Below, piece by piece: positions 36,803 through 46,500 of a stretch of DNA of 64,000 nucleotides. The notes beneath the pieces were generated by a model. It was not told the DNA's origin, did no database searches, and saw only the letters and a list, made by a program, of their open reading frames with translations. Position 1 is the stretch's first letter. The number at the start of each line of letters is the position of its first letter. Origin of the DNA: Verrucomicrobiota bacterium (GTDB lineage Bacteria > Verrucomicrobiota > Kiritimatiellia > RFP12 > UBA1067); assembly GCA_023269675.1 (NCBI GenBank), contig JAHFSX010000003.1:62001-126000 (forward strand), written 5' to 3'. Made by a program: the position numbers and the translations under genes.

Positions 36803-38191
36803 ATGTCAATAGAGATGCGCCTGGTGTCAGACTCCTCCCCTATCGCGGCGCTGGCCACGGCGCCGGGCCCGGCGGGCGTGTGCGTGGTGCGCGTGTCCGG
36901 CGAAGGCGCTCTGGCGCTCGGCGACCGCCTGGTGCCGTCGGCGCTCAGCAAGCCCTCGCAGCGCGAGGGGGGCACTTTCTTCCACGCCACGGTCACGCAT
37001 CCGCTCACGGGCGAGCGGCTCGACGACGCGGTGGTTCTGGTTTACCGCGCGCCCCACAGCTACACGGGCGAGGACACCGTCGAAATCCAGGGACACGGGG
37101 GCGGCGTGCCTTCGCGCCGGCTGCTGGAGGCGGCGCTGGCGGCCGGCGCGCGGCTGGCGGAGCCGGGCGAGTTCACCAAGCGCGCGTTTCTGAACGGCCG
37201 GCTGGACCTCACGCAGGCCGAGGCGGTGTGCGATTTCATTCAATCGAAAACCGACCGCGCGGCGCATGTCGCGCGGGCCCAGCTCGACGGCGCGCTGGGA
37301 CGGAGGATCGTGAATCTTTACGAGCGCGTCACGGCCCTGTGCGCGGAAGTTGAGCATCTGCTGGATTTCGACGAGGGCGAGCTGCCCGGCACGTTTCTGG
37401 AGCGGACCGGGGCAGGGGTGGCGGTGCTGGTCGGGGAGCTGGAGCGGCTGGCGGCGACGTGGAACGAGGGACATCTGCTGCGCGACGGCGCGCTGGTGGT
37501 GATCAGCGGCCGGCCGAACGCCGGGAAATCCTCGCTGCTGAACGCGCTGCTGGGCCGGGACCGCGCGATCGTGCACGCCCTGCCCGGGACCACGCGCGAC
37601 GTGATCGAAGAGGGCTACGCGCTGAACGGGGTGCCGCTGCGCCTGGCGGACACGGCGGGCCTGCGCGAGACCGGCGACGCGATCGAGCAGGAGGGCATCG
37701 CGCGGGCGCGGGAGCTGATCCGGCAGGCCGACCTCAACGTGCATCTGGTGGATCAATCCGCGTTGCTGGACGAGGCCGTGGAGGGGGAAGTCGCTGCCTT
37801 GACGGCGCCGCGCGTCATCGTGGGGCTGACGAAATGCGATCTGCCGGCGGGCGGCGAGCTCGCGCTGCCGGAGGGAGTGAAGCGGGTCCGCCTTTCGATG
37901 AAAACCGGCGAGGGGCTTGAGGCGCTCAAGGCGGCGATGGCGCAGACGCTGGGTCTGGAGGCGGAGCCGCACGGCCAGCCGGTGGTGTCGCTGCGGCACG
38001 TGTCCGAGCTGCGGCAGGCGGTGGCGCAGGGCCAGGCGGCCGGCGCGGCGCTGGAAGCCGGCCCGGAGCAGATGGTGATCGCGGCGGGGCATCTGCGCGA
38101 GGCGGCCGAGGCGCTGGGCCGGATCGTGGGGCGCGTCTACTCGGACGACCTGCTGGACTGCATCTTTGGCCGCTTCTGCGTGGGCAAATGA
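36803..38191 (+). CDS. mnmE: tRNA modification GTPase MnmE
   Basis: [26 protein letters not shown]...[35 protein letters not shown]...C-terminal [10 protein letters not shown]. Confidence 0.97.
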   Translation: MSIEMRLVSDSSPIAALATAPGPAGVCVVRVSGEGALALGDRLVPSALSKPSQREGGTFFHATVTHPLTGERLDDAVVLVYRAPHSYTGEDTVEIQGHGGGVPSRRLLEAALAAGARLAEPGEFTKRAFLNGRLDLTQAEAVCDFIQSKTDRAAHVARAQLDGALGRRIVNLYERVTALCAEVEHLLDFDEGELPGTFLERTGAGVAVLVGELERLAATWNEGHLLRDGALVVISGRPNAGKSSLLNALLGRDRAIVHALPGTTRDVIEEGYALNGVPLRLADTAGLRETGDAIEQEGIARARELIRQADLNVHLVDQSALLDEAVEGEVAALTAPRVIVGLTKCDLPAGGELALPEGVKRVRLSMKTGEGLEALKAAMAQTLGLEAEPHGQPVVSLRHVSELRQAVAQGQAAGAALEAGPEQMVIAAGHLREAAEALGRIVGRVYSDDLLDCIFGRFCVGK

Positions 38192-38341
38192 TTTGGGTGT
38201 GATTCAACGGTGTTGAATCCACCCCCGTAGGAAGAGTTCCTCCTTGTCAAACGCCTTTTTTTCAAAGCCTTTGAGCGCTACCGACTTTTAACGCCTGACT
38301 CTTGAATTCTCCCACGGCTTATTCCTTTGGACGTGTGTCAT

Positions 38342-38605
38342 ACGCAAACGGACGGCCCAGCGGTCCGTCCCTACCTTCGAGATGCGCGACGATGCGAGTA
38401 GTCTGTACAACCACAAACGTCGTTATATTTTGACAGGATTGACTTCGTTGATGCGAGTACGAATATCAAAGGTTAACAGGATTGTTTCTGCTGCATTCTA
38501 ATCATGAAAATCTTGTCATCATGTCCGAAAAGTATTCTTGTACAGTGCACTCGTGTCGCATGTTCAGGTAGGGCCCGAACGGCGGGCGGGCCGCTCCCGA
38601 GGTCA
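38342..38605. repeat. intergenic element, interrupted copy of the module at 40549-40668
   Basis: Shares AAACGGACGGCCCAGCGG(T/C)CCGTCCCT and GGTAGGGCCCG...GAGGTC(A/C)AAGGAA with 40549-40668; a GACAGGATT/AACAGGATT word array lies between the two parts in this copy. Confidence 0.55.
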
Positions 38606-38788
38606 AAGGAATAAGCCATGTATATTCTCCTTGGTGCGACTCAGTGTCATTGAACTTGAATCGCAACCGAATGATTTTGCGCCAAATAGTGTGGCGGAAC
38701 TTTTACGGAATCGGTACATTACTTTTACGGTTATGTTGACCGCATTCGTTAACGGTGCGTGCAGCGCGCGCGGATTGGAGATGGAGTT

Positions 38789-39448
38789 ATGGCGGACAAT
38801 CAGATGGATATCGGTGTTGAGCTCGGCAAAGGCTGGGAGCTGTACAAGGCGAACATGGGCTTGCTGGTGGTCGCCACCCTGATTGGCATGGTGCTCTCGG
38901 GCTTGACCTGCGGAATCCTGGGCGGACCGATGAGCGCGGGCTTGTTTCTGATTGTCCGGCGGCTGCTGGCGAATGATCCGGTCAAGCCGCAGCCGGGCGA
39001 CGTTTTCAAGGGCTTCGACTATTTCCTGCAGTCGCTCCTGCTGTTCGTTGTTTTGGGAGTCGGCTCCTTCCTGCTTTCGCTGGTTTTGAACTTGATCCCA
39101 GTGCTCGGTCAGTTGGCCAGCATGGTGGTTTCGGTCTGCGTCGGGTCGGTCATGATGTGGGGCATGCTGTTCGTGGTCCACCAGAAGCTGACGGCGCTGG
39201 ATGCCCTCAAGAAGGTCGTGGACGGCCTCAAGTCGGGGGTTCTGGTGATGCCCCTGGTGTTCGGCGTGGTCGCCTGCTTCCTCAGCGGCCTCGGCTTGGT
39301 CGCCTGTCTGGTCGGTGTGATCCTGACCGCGCCGTTCGCGTATTGCTGCCTCGGCGGGGCATACGAGACCGTGTACGGCGACAAGAGCGACGACGCGAAA
39401 TTCGTCGAGCCTGAGGTGATGCCGCCGCCGTCGGATCTGAGGCTGTAA
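38789..39448 (+). CDS. integral membrane protein of unknown function (multi-TM)
   Basis: MADNQMDIGVELGKGWELYKANMGLLVVATLIGMVLSGLTCGILGGPMSAGLFLIVRRLL...; hydrophobic segments. Confidence 0.75.
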   Translation: MADNQMDIGVELGKGWELYKANMGLLVVATLIGMVLSGLTCGILGGPMSAGLFLIVRRLLANDPVKPQPGDVFKGFDYFLQSLLLFVVLGVGSFLLSLVLNLIPVLGQLASMVVSVCVGSVMMWGMLFVVHQKLTALDALKKVVDGLKSGVLVMPLVFGVVACFLSGLGLVACLVGVILTAPFAYCCLGGAYETVYGDKSDDAKFVEPEVMPPPSDLRL

Positions 39449-39469
39449 GAGTTACGCCGGCTAGAAACG

Positions 39470-39502
39470 GGCGGATGTCCTGATATGGGCATCCGCCTTT
39501 TT
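39470..39502 (+). terminator. Rho-independent terminator
   Basis: GGCGGATG-TCCTGATATGGG-CATCCGCC-TTTTT. Confidence 0.85.
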
Positions 39503-39518
39503 CGTAAATATATTTGCC

Positions 39519-39544
39519 AAAAACCGCGGAAAACGCGGGTTTTT
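39519..39544. terminator. possible bidirectional terminator hairpin
   Basis: AAAAACCGCG-GAAAA-CGCGGGTTTTT. Confidence 0.55.
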
Positions 39545-40548
39545 AGGGCGCAACCGACCCTGTTCATAACACGTTAATAAGTGTTTATGGTTTCTTCTTG
39601 CCCGCTTGCGGCCGACCGTGTTAGTCAAATGTTAAAGTGTTACCGTAGAAGATGTTACGACGTCATAAAGCCGTCAAATAAACGATATATATGTATCGAT
39701 TGATGATATTCAGGCCTGTCGATAGATTATGAAACGCCGGCCCCAAACCCCTTATAGGGAAAAATATTAGGAAAGCTTAAGGGAGGGGGTCCTTGCGCGG
39801 AGAACATCGCCGCCGGAGCGCGTTCCCACCTCCCTAACCCCCTACTCAAGGCGTTCGATCACGGACGCCAGAACCGGTCCGAGCGCGCAAGGCAGGGCAC
39901 GGCAATCGCAGGCGCGGATCGTTTCGCCTCGACTCCTCCTCCGTTTCATCTGGCCTGTGCCCACGGCCGCCTGCCGGTGCCGGCGTTGGTTGGCGTCAGG
40001 TGCCCGCCGGCCCGCCCGATCCGCCGGTCACGGCCCGGAGTCCGTCTCCGTTTGCCGCCCGAACCCAGGGTGATGAGATTTCCCCAGCGCCGCGGCTTAC
40101 GCGGCGGATCCTTCGCTGGGCGGGGATGTCGGGGCGGAACCAAGCCGAACCGGTTCGTGCCGCCGCACCCCATCCCCTCCGTGGATCGCTGCCCAACCCT
40201 CAGTTAGGCTCTCCGCCGAAGGCGTTTGGGCGCCCCCCGCGGACCTTGCTGAAGCGCGGCTCCCGGCCGGACCGACGCATCAATGTGTCGTGCAAGGACC
40301 GTCTCAGCTGCGACGCGCGCGCGGGTCCGGCTTCGCCGGCACGAGAGGTCGCGACGCCCGAGCCGAGGCTTTCGCTAAAGGGCGGCGTACGGCCGCCACT
40401 CCCGACCCGATGGCACGGGGTGTGCCGGCCTCATCCGGCCCTGGCCGCGACGCGGTCAGCCTCTGCTGAGCACGTTTCTGCGCTCCGTGTGGACGACGTG
40501 GCGGACCCCCGCGGAATCTGCGGCTTATTCTTCGGACTTTCGCCAGAT

Positions 40549-40668
40549 ACAAACGGACGGCCCAGCGGCCCGTCCCTCCCCGCGCGTCGTGAGAATGCGC
40601 CCGTTTCGGCGTGTTATGGTAGGTCCCGGCCGCCGGGCAGGCGCGCTTGAGGAGGTCCAAGGAAGCCG
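40549..40668. repeat. intergenic element upstream of mnmG, related to 38342-38605
   Basis: ACAAACGGACGGCCCAGCGGCCCGTCCCT ... GGTAGGTCCCGGCCGCCGGGCAGGCGCGCTTGAGGAGGTCCAAGGAAGCCGCC. Confidence 0.55.
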
Positions 40669-40760
40669 CCGCGCTTCCGAATCGCAGCCTGACGAATTGT
40701 GTTTTTCAGGTGTTACCGGCGTGGTACACTTTCGCTTCATTCTTTAACCGCAGAGCGCCT

Positions 40761-42737
40761 ATGATGACAGAATCCCCTTCGCATACTTCTTTCTCCGGCC
40801 ACGTCTGGGACGTGGTTGTGGTGGGCGGCGGACACGCCGGTGCCGAAGCCGCCCTGGTTGCCGCCCGCATGGGCTGCGAAACGCTGCTGATCACCGGGCA
40901 GGCCTCCGCGCTGGCGCGCATGCCCTGCAACCCGTCGATCGGCGGCCTCGCCAAATCGCATCTGGTTTACGAGCTGGACGCGCTGGGCGGCGAGATGGGC
41001 TACAACACGGATCTCTGCGGGATCCAGTTCAAGACGCTCAACGCCAGCCGCGGGCCGGCCGTGCGCGCCACGCGGGTCCAGTGCGACAAGCAACAGTACG
41101 CCTTGCGCATGCAGCAGGTTGTTCGGCACACCGAGCGGCTGACGGTGCTGGAGGATGAGGTGGTCGGGCTGGAGCGCGCCGGGGCGACCGTGACAGGGGT
41201 GAGAACGGCCGGACAGGGCTTGCTGCAGTCCCGAACGGTGATTCTGACCACGGGCACGGCCCTCAAGGGGCGCATCCATATCGGAAAAGAGTCTGTTCCG
41301 GGCGGCGGCGACGGTCGGCCGGCCGCGGACGCGCTCTCGGTCGCTCTGCACCAGGCCGGGTTTCAGATGATCCGGCTTAAAACCGGGACGCCGCCGCGGC
41401 TGCTGGCGGCCAGCATCGACTGGGACAAGACCCATGTCCAGCCCGGCGAGCAGCCGCCACCCTTCTTTTCCATGAGGACCAAAATGTTCCACGTGGAACA
41501 ATCCGGCGGCGCGCGGGAGGCTGGAGGGGCGGAGCGCAGCCCTGTCGGGCCGTCGGGCGGTCAAAATCCGGCCGAAAAAGCGGCTGAACCGCCCCTCCAT
41601 TGTTCCACGTGGAACATTCCGGGCCCGTGGGCCCCCGGAACAGACCCCGTTCCCTGCTGGCTGACCCACACGACCGCCCGCACGCACCAGATCATCCGCG
41701 ACAACCTGGCCCACAGCGCCTTGTACGGCGGGTCGATCACGGGCACGGGGGTCAGGTACTGCCCCTCGATCGAGGATAAGGTGGTTAAGTTCACGGAGGC
41801 CGAGCGGCATCACGTGTTTCTGGAGCCTGAGGGCCGCGACACCGACTGGATCTATCCCAACGGGCTATCCAACAGCCTGCCGCGGGACGTGCAGGTCGCA
41901 CTGGTGCGCAGCATCCCCGGCTTGGAGCGGGCCGAGTTTTCGGCCTACGCTTATGCCATCGAATACGACAGCATCGATGCCCGCGAACTGCGGCACACCC
42001 TGGAGAGCAAGCGCGTGGGCGGGCTCTACTTCGCCGGCCAAGTGAACGGCACGACCGGTTACGAGGAGGCCGCGGCGCAAGGGTTTATGGCGGGTGCGAA
42101 TGCGGCGCTGCGCGTGCTGGGCCGAGAGCCCTTGACGTTGAGCCGCCAGGATGCCTATATCGGGGTCATGATCGACGATCTGGTGACGAAAGGCACGAAT
42201 GAGCCCTACCGGATGTTCACCTCCCGCGCCGAACGTCGCCTAATTCTGCGTCAGGACAACGCGCGGTACCGCCTGCTGCGGCAGGCGGAGGGTTTGGGCG
42301 TGGCGGATGCGCGGTGCCGAGAACAGACCCGTGAGTTCGAGGCGCGCGTGCGGGAGGAGACGGAGCGGCTGACGCGCACGCGGGAGGGCGGAGTTCCCTT
42401 GGTGACTTTGCTGGCGCGGCCGGGCGCGACGTATGGGGAGCTGCCCCAGCGGCGCGGCGATCTGCCCGTGGAGGTGGTTGAGCAGATCGAGATCCGGGTG
42501 AAGTACCAAGGGTATATCGCGCAGGAGGAGCGGGCCGCGGAGCGGGCCAAGTCCGCCGAGACGGTGCGCATTCCGGAGTGGGTGGATTACTGGCGGATTC
42601 CGTCCCTGCGCTACGAAAGCCGCGAGAAATTGGCTCTGGTCCGTCCGGACAACTTGGGCCAGGCCGGACGTGTGCCCGGGGTGAATCCGGCGGATATTGC
42701 CGTGTTGTCGCTCATCATCAAGCGCGGCCACCTCTGA
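40761..42737 (+). CDS. mnmG: tRNA uridine-5-carboxymethylaminomethyl modification enzyme MnmG, with a ~50-aa in-frame insertion
   Basis: [31 protein letters not shown]...[27 protein letters not shown]...[12 protein letters not shown]...LFLEPEG-like and [17 protein letters not shown] motifs. Confidence 0.96.
   Translation: MMTESPSHTSFSGHVWDVVVVGGGHAGAEAALVAARMGCETLLITGQASALARMPCNPSIGGLAKSHLVYELDALGGEMGYNTDLCGIQFKTLNASRGPAVRATRVQCDKQQYALRMQQVVRHTERLTVLEDEVVGLERAGATVTGVRTAGQGLLQSRTVILTTGTALKGRIHIGKESVPGGGDGRPAADALSVALHQAGFQMIRLKTGTPPRLLAASIDWDKTHVQPGEQPPPFFSMRTKMFHVEQSGGAREAGGAERSPVGPSGGQNPAEKAAEPPLHCSTWNIPGPWAPGTDPVPCWLTHTTARTHQIIRDNLAHSALYGGSITGTGVRYCPSIEDKVVKFTEAERHHVFLEPEGRDTDWIYPNGLSNSLPRDVQVALVRSIPGLERAEFSAYAYAIEYDSIDARELRHTLESKRVGGLYFAGQVNGTTGYEEAAAQGFMAGANAALRVLGREPLTLSRQDAYIGVMIDDLVTKGTNEPYRMFTSRAERRLILRQDNARYRLLRQAEGLGVADARCREQTREFEARVREETERLTRTREGGVPLVTLLARPGATYGELPQRRGDLPVEVVEQIEIRVKYQGYIAQEERAAERAKSAETVRIPEWVDYWRIPSLRYESREKLALVRPDNLGQAGRVPGVNPADIAVLSLIIKRGHL
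41485..41500. promoter_or_regulatory. parS-like site 1 (TGTTCCACGTGGAACA)
   Basis: Perfect 16-bp palindrome matching the known chromosomal parS family (TGTTNCACGTGNAACA). Confidence 0.85.
41601..41616. promoter_or_regulatory. parS-like site 2 (TGTTCCACGTGGAACA)
   Basis: Identical 16-bp palindrome, 116 bp from site 1. Confidence 0.85.
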
Positions 42738-42772
42738 GGGTTCCCCGGCACAGGGGATGCGGGGGATGCGCA

Positions 42773-43477
42773 GGGATGCGTAGGGCACATCGGGATGTGG
42801 CACGCCCAGGGATGGGCGTGCTTTTGTTGTGCGCAAATAGCGGGCGAACTGTCACCTCCGACTTATAATCGGAAGCTAGTCAGCTGCCCATGCGCAGGGA
42901 TGCGTAGGGCACATCATGATGTGGCACGCCCATGCCCTGGGCGTGCGTCGGGTGTGCGCAAAAGCGGGCGAGTTGTCGTATCCGCCTGCGAAGCGACTAC
43001 CTGGCAGCTGCCCATGCGCAGGGATGCGCATGGCACATCGGGAGGTGGCACGCCCATCCCTGGGCGTGCGTCGGGTGTGCGCAAATAGCGGGCGAACTGT
43101 CACCTCCACCTTCGAGTCTGAAGCTTGGCAGTTGCCCATGCGCAGGGATGCACATGGCACGTCGGGATGTGGCACGCCCATCCCTGGGCGTGCTTTGGTT
43201 GTGCGCAAATAGCGGGCGAACTGTCGTATCCGCCTGCGAAGCGACTACCTGGCAGCTGCCCATGCGCAGGGATGCGCAGGGTACAACGGGATGTGGCACG
43301 CCCATCCCTGGGCGTGCTTTGGTTGTGCGCAAATAGCGGGCGAACTGTCTCATTTGCGCGCGGGGCGGTCGCTTGGCAGCTGCCCATGCGCAGGGATGCG
43401 CAGGGCACAACGGGATGTGGCACGCCCATCCTTGTGTGTGCGACAGTTGCGTTCTTCCGGTGTCTGGACACAAGCCG
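42773..43477. repeat. tandem array, 124-bp period, 5 full units plus a decaying sixth
   Basis: Units start GGGATGCG/CA at 42773, 42897, 43021, 43145, 43269, 43393; each has GCACGCCCA-NNNN-TGGGCGTGC hairpin, GTGCGCAAATAGCGGGCGAACTGT core, a 28-nt variable cassette, then CAGCTGCCCATGCGCA. Confidence 0.97.
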
Positions 43478-43578
43478 TTTCCGGTCGGCGGCCTATGCGT
43501 AGCCGCGTGTGGCTCAGCGCTTCATCCGCAGTGGATCCGCGGAATCCCGCTTAAATTATTATGCGACTTCTCAGCCGA

Positions 43579-46500
43579 TCACGGGATATGGATGCGGTAG
43601 AAGCCGCTGGGGCCGCTCGCCGGACGTGCCAGCGCGTTTAGGGTCGGCGTGGGGGGGAGGTTGGTGTAGACCGGCAGCCACGGCCCCGTCGGCAGGTCGG
43701 CGCGTTGCACGACCTGCGTGCGGGATGTTCCGCCGATCCAGGTGAGCAGCACGCCGGCGTCCGGGTCCAGGGCCATGTCGGCGATGGCCAGCAGCGAGGC
43801 GGCGTCGGTCGGATCGGTGTCCGCACGCCATTCCGCCCACGTCGCCATGCCGTCGCCGTCGGCATCGGTCTCGGCGGCCGTCTCGAAGGCTTGCGTCCAG
43901 CCGTGGGCGGCCAGCCAGTATTCGGGCACGCCGTGCGTCGGCGTCAGATTCGGCGCGAACGCGGCGGTGACGGTGCGGGGGGCGATCATCGGGAGGATCA
44001 GGCGCGCGCCGTCAAAACCTGCGCCAGAGGTGTCGCCGAGCCATGACTGAAAGCTGTAATAGCTTGCAGGATAAGCTGTTAAGATTGCTGTTGAGCCTTC
44101 TTTAAACCACGCGTTGGTGGGGTCCACGGTGCCGTTTGCGCCGGCGAGGCCGGTCAATCGGAAACTGAAGTACCAGTTCCAAGCGAGGGCCGCGTCGTTG
44201 GTCAAGGTGAAGGAGACTTGGGAGGTCGTGCCGCTGGAAGGCGTGTGTCCGGTGAGCGTCCACCCGCCGCAGTCGCGACGGATGCCCGGGGCGTAGGGCG
44301 GCGGGACGGCCACCGAAGCGTTGATCCGCGTGCCATGGGGCAGGGTGTAGATGCCGACGGCGGGTGTCGCCGTGCTGTAAGGGGAGGATACAGCAAGGGT
44401 CCAGGTGCGGTAGCCGAACCACGCGGTCAGATGCAGGTCTTCAGCGAGGTTCGCGAAAAAGAGGGTTTTTGCGAGGGTGGTGTAATCGTACACGCCTTGC
44501 TGCGGGACGCCGTTGACGGTGATTCCGTAGAGGTAGGCGCCCGTGTCCGCCAGCAGGCTCACCGTGGCGCGCGCGTCACGGAAGAGGAAGTGGAGGTCGC
44601 TGGCGGCCGTGCCCGGGCCCTGCGCCTCGACGGCGAGGAAGTGGCCGCGCCGCACGGTGATCGGCACAAGCGGTGCCGTGGTGGGGTCGTTGCTGGTGAC
44701 GCGCAGGCAGGCGACAGCCTCATCGCCGTATGCGAGGGCCGCGGGGTCGATGCGGAACGCGGCGGGCGCGGACCAGGTGTCCGGCAATACGCCGCCCCAC
44801 GCGCCTTGAGGAGCCAGCCAGGGCGGCGTCGGCTCGCCGCAGGAGAAGGGGGTGACGTTGGCAACGTACCAGCCCTCCTCGACGACATAGAGGTCGGAGC
44901 CGAACTCGAAGCGGACGATCACGTCCTGGCCGGCCCAGGCGGCCAGGTCCAGCAGGACCGTCTGCCACCCTTCGCCGTTACCCGCGAAGCAGGGCTGATC
45001 GGCGGGGAAGGGCGAGGCCGGGTTGTCTGTGATCTGATAGGGGTATCCGCCGACCGGCTCGACCAGGGTGAAGGTCGTTCCGCCGTCCGTCGAGACGCGC
45101 AGCACCGCGCCGTCCCAGAAGTGGGCGCCGTCGGTGTCGGCTTCGGTCTTGATCCATTGCCGGAAGAGCAGGCCGCCGCCGGGACCGACCCGGAAGGCGG
45201 GCGTGTCGAGCCAGGCGTGGCAGCCGTTGGGGTAGAGACGCGAGTCCCCGGCGCCGCAATACCAGACGGCGTCGCCGTTCCATGTCCGGTTGGTGTCGGT
45301 GTGCCAAAGGTCGTTCTCGCCGCTGTGAGACCAGGCGCCGTTGGTCGCCGCGAAGGGGGCGGTGGCGGCCGCCACGCGGGCGGTCCACACCAGGTCGGGG
45401 CCGGCGAGGTTGGCGATGGTCAGGGATGCGTTGGTTGGGGTCTGGCTGAGTTCGAAGAGGGGGAAGCTCTGAGGGGCAACGCTCATCCACGGCGTGTCAT
45501 AATCGCCGGCGACGCTGTAAATCGGGGTGACCGCGCCGAATTCGGGGTCGTAGTACCCCATCAGATCATAGGCGGCCAGACAGTAATCGACCCGCTTCGA
45601 ACCATGCGAGGGCGGCGACAAGACGGCCTCATAGGTGCTGCCGCCCACCCAGGTCATGGCATTGGTTTGCCAAGCGGTATCGTCGCGTTCGCGCCAGACC
45701 AGCAAGGCCTGTTCAACGGTCAGGTTGTCGGTGATCTGCGCCTGCACGCGCCAGGGGCAGCGCGCGGTCTGGAAGGGCGCGAGGGGCGTGAAGTCGATCA
45801 CCGGCGGCGTCGGCTGGCTGGCCGGGTTGCGCGGGTCGGAGTTGTCGAGGAATTCGCCGAGGTTGGTCCATCCGTCACCGTCCAGGTCGTCGCCGGCCGT
45901 GGCGCCCGCCGCGGCCGTGCCCCAGTAGCGCAGCTCCCACCAGTCGCTCAGCAGGTTGCCGTCGCTGTCCTGCCAGAAGGGGAGGTAGTCGCCCTGGGCC
46001 AGGCGCGGCTGGGTCATGAGGATGCCGGTGGCGGGGTTGGGCGAGGCGGAGCTGGCGTCCGGCCAGCGCACGCCGTCCACGCTCCAGCCGCAGAACGCGT
46101 AGGGGACGGTGTCGACGAACCCGAGCTCGAGTGCGGCTTCGGTGGATGCGTACGCGCCGGCCGGATGCCAGGCGATCTGCTCGCCGAAAAGCTCGCCCGT
46201 GTCGGCCAGGCGGTAGCGGTTCGTGAGGGCGAACTCGGCCTGCCACTGCCAGGTGAGGGAACTGGGCTGGCTGAGCGTGAAGGTGAAGGCGTTGGTGGCG
46301 CCGGCGGCGGGCACGTCGCCGGTGCCGGTCCAGCCCGCGCAGGTGCGGCGCAGGCCGCCCGAGATCGCCACCACAGACGGCGCGCTGGCCCCGTAGGCCA
46401 CGCCCGAGATCACGGTATTGCTTCCGTACGGGGGAGCGACGGTGCCGAAGCGCGCGGGCGCACCCTCGACGGCCAGCTCGAGCGGGACGCCGATGTAGAA

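Noticed and set aside
34413-36809. 798-aa minus-strand ORF opposite tex
   Set aside because: Antisense shadow ORF; tex has clear motifs.
38201-38219. GATTCAAC-GGT-GTTGAATC hairpin after mnmE as terminator
   Set aside because: Perfect stem but no T-tract follows; function uncertain.
39800-40650. RNase P RNA, tmRNA or other classic structured RNA in the gene-poor interval
   Set aside because: No recognisable signature sequences seen by eye on either strand; left as unexplained.
41485-41660. Intein or mobile intron as explanation of the mnmG insertion
   Set aside because: Only about 50 aa, in frame, with no intein or homing endonuclease motifs.
42773-43477. CRISPR array interpretation of the 124-bp repeats
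   Set aside because: The unit is too long, the variable segments are reused (units 2 and 4 identical), the rest of the unit is imperfectly conserved, and no cas gene is present.
42795-43554. Small ORFs of 87-158 aa within the 124-bp array
   Set aside because: The period is not a multiple of 3, so the repeat passes through all frames; no signs of coding selection.
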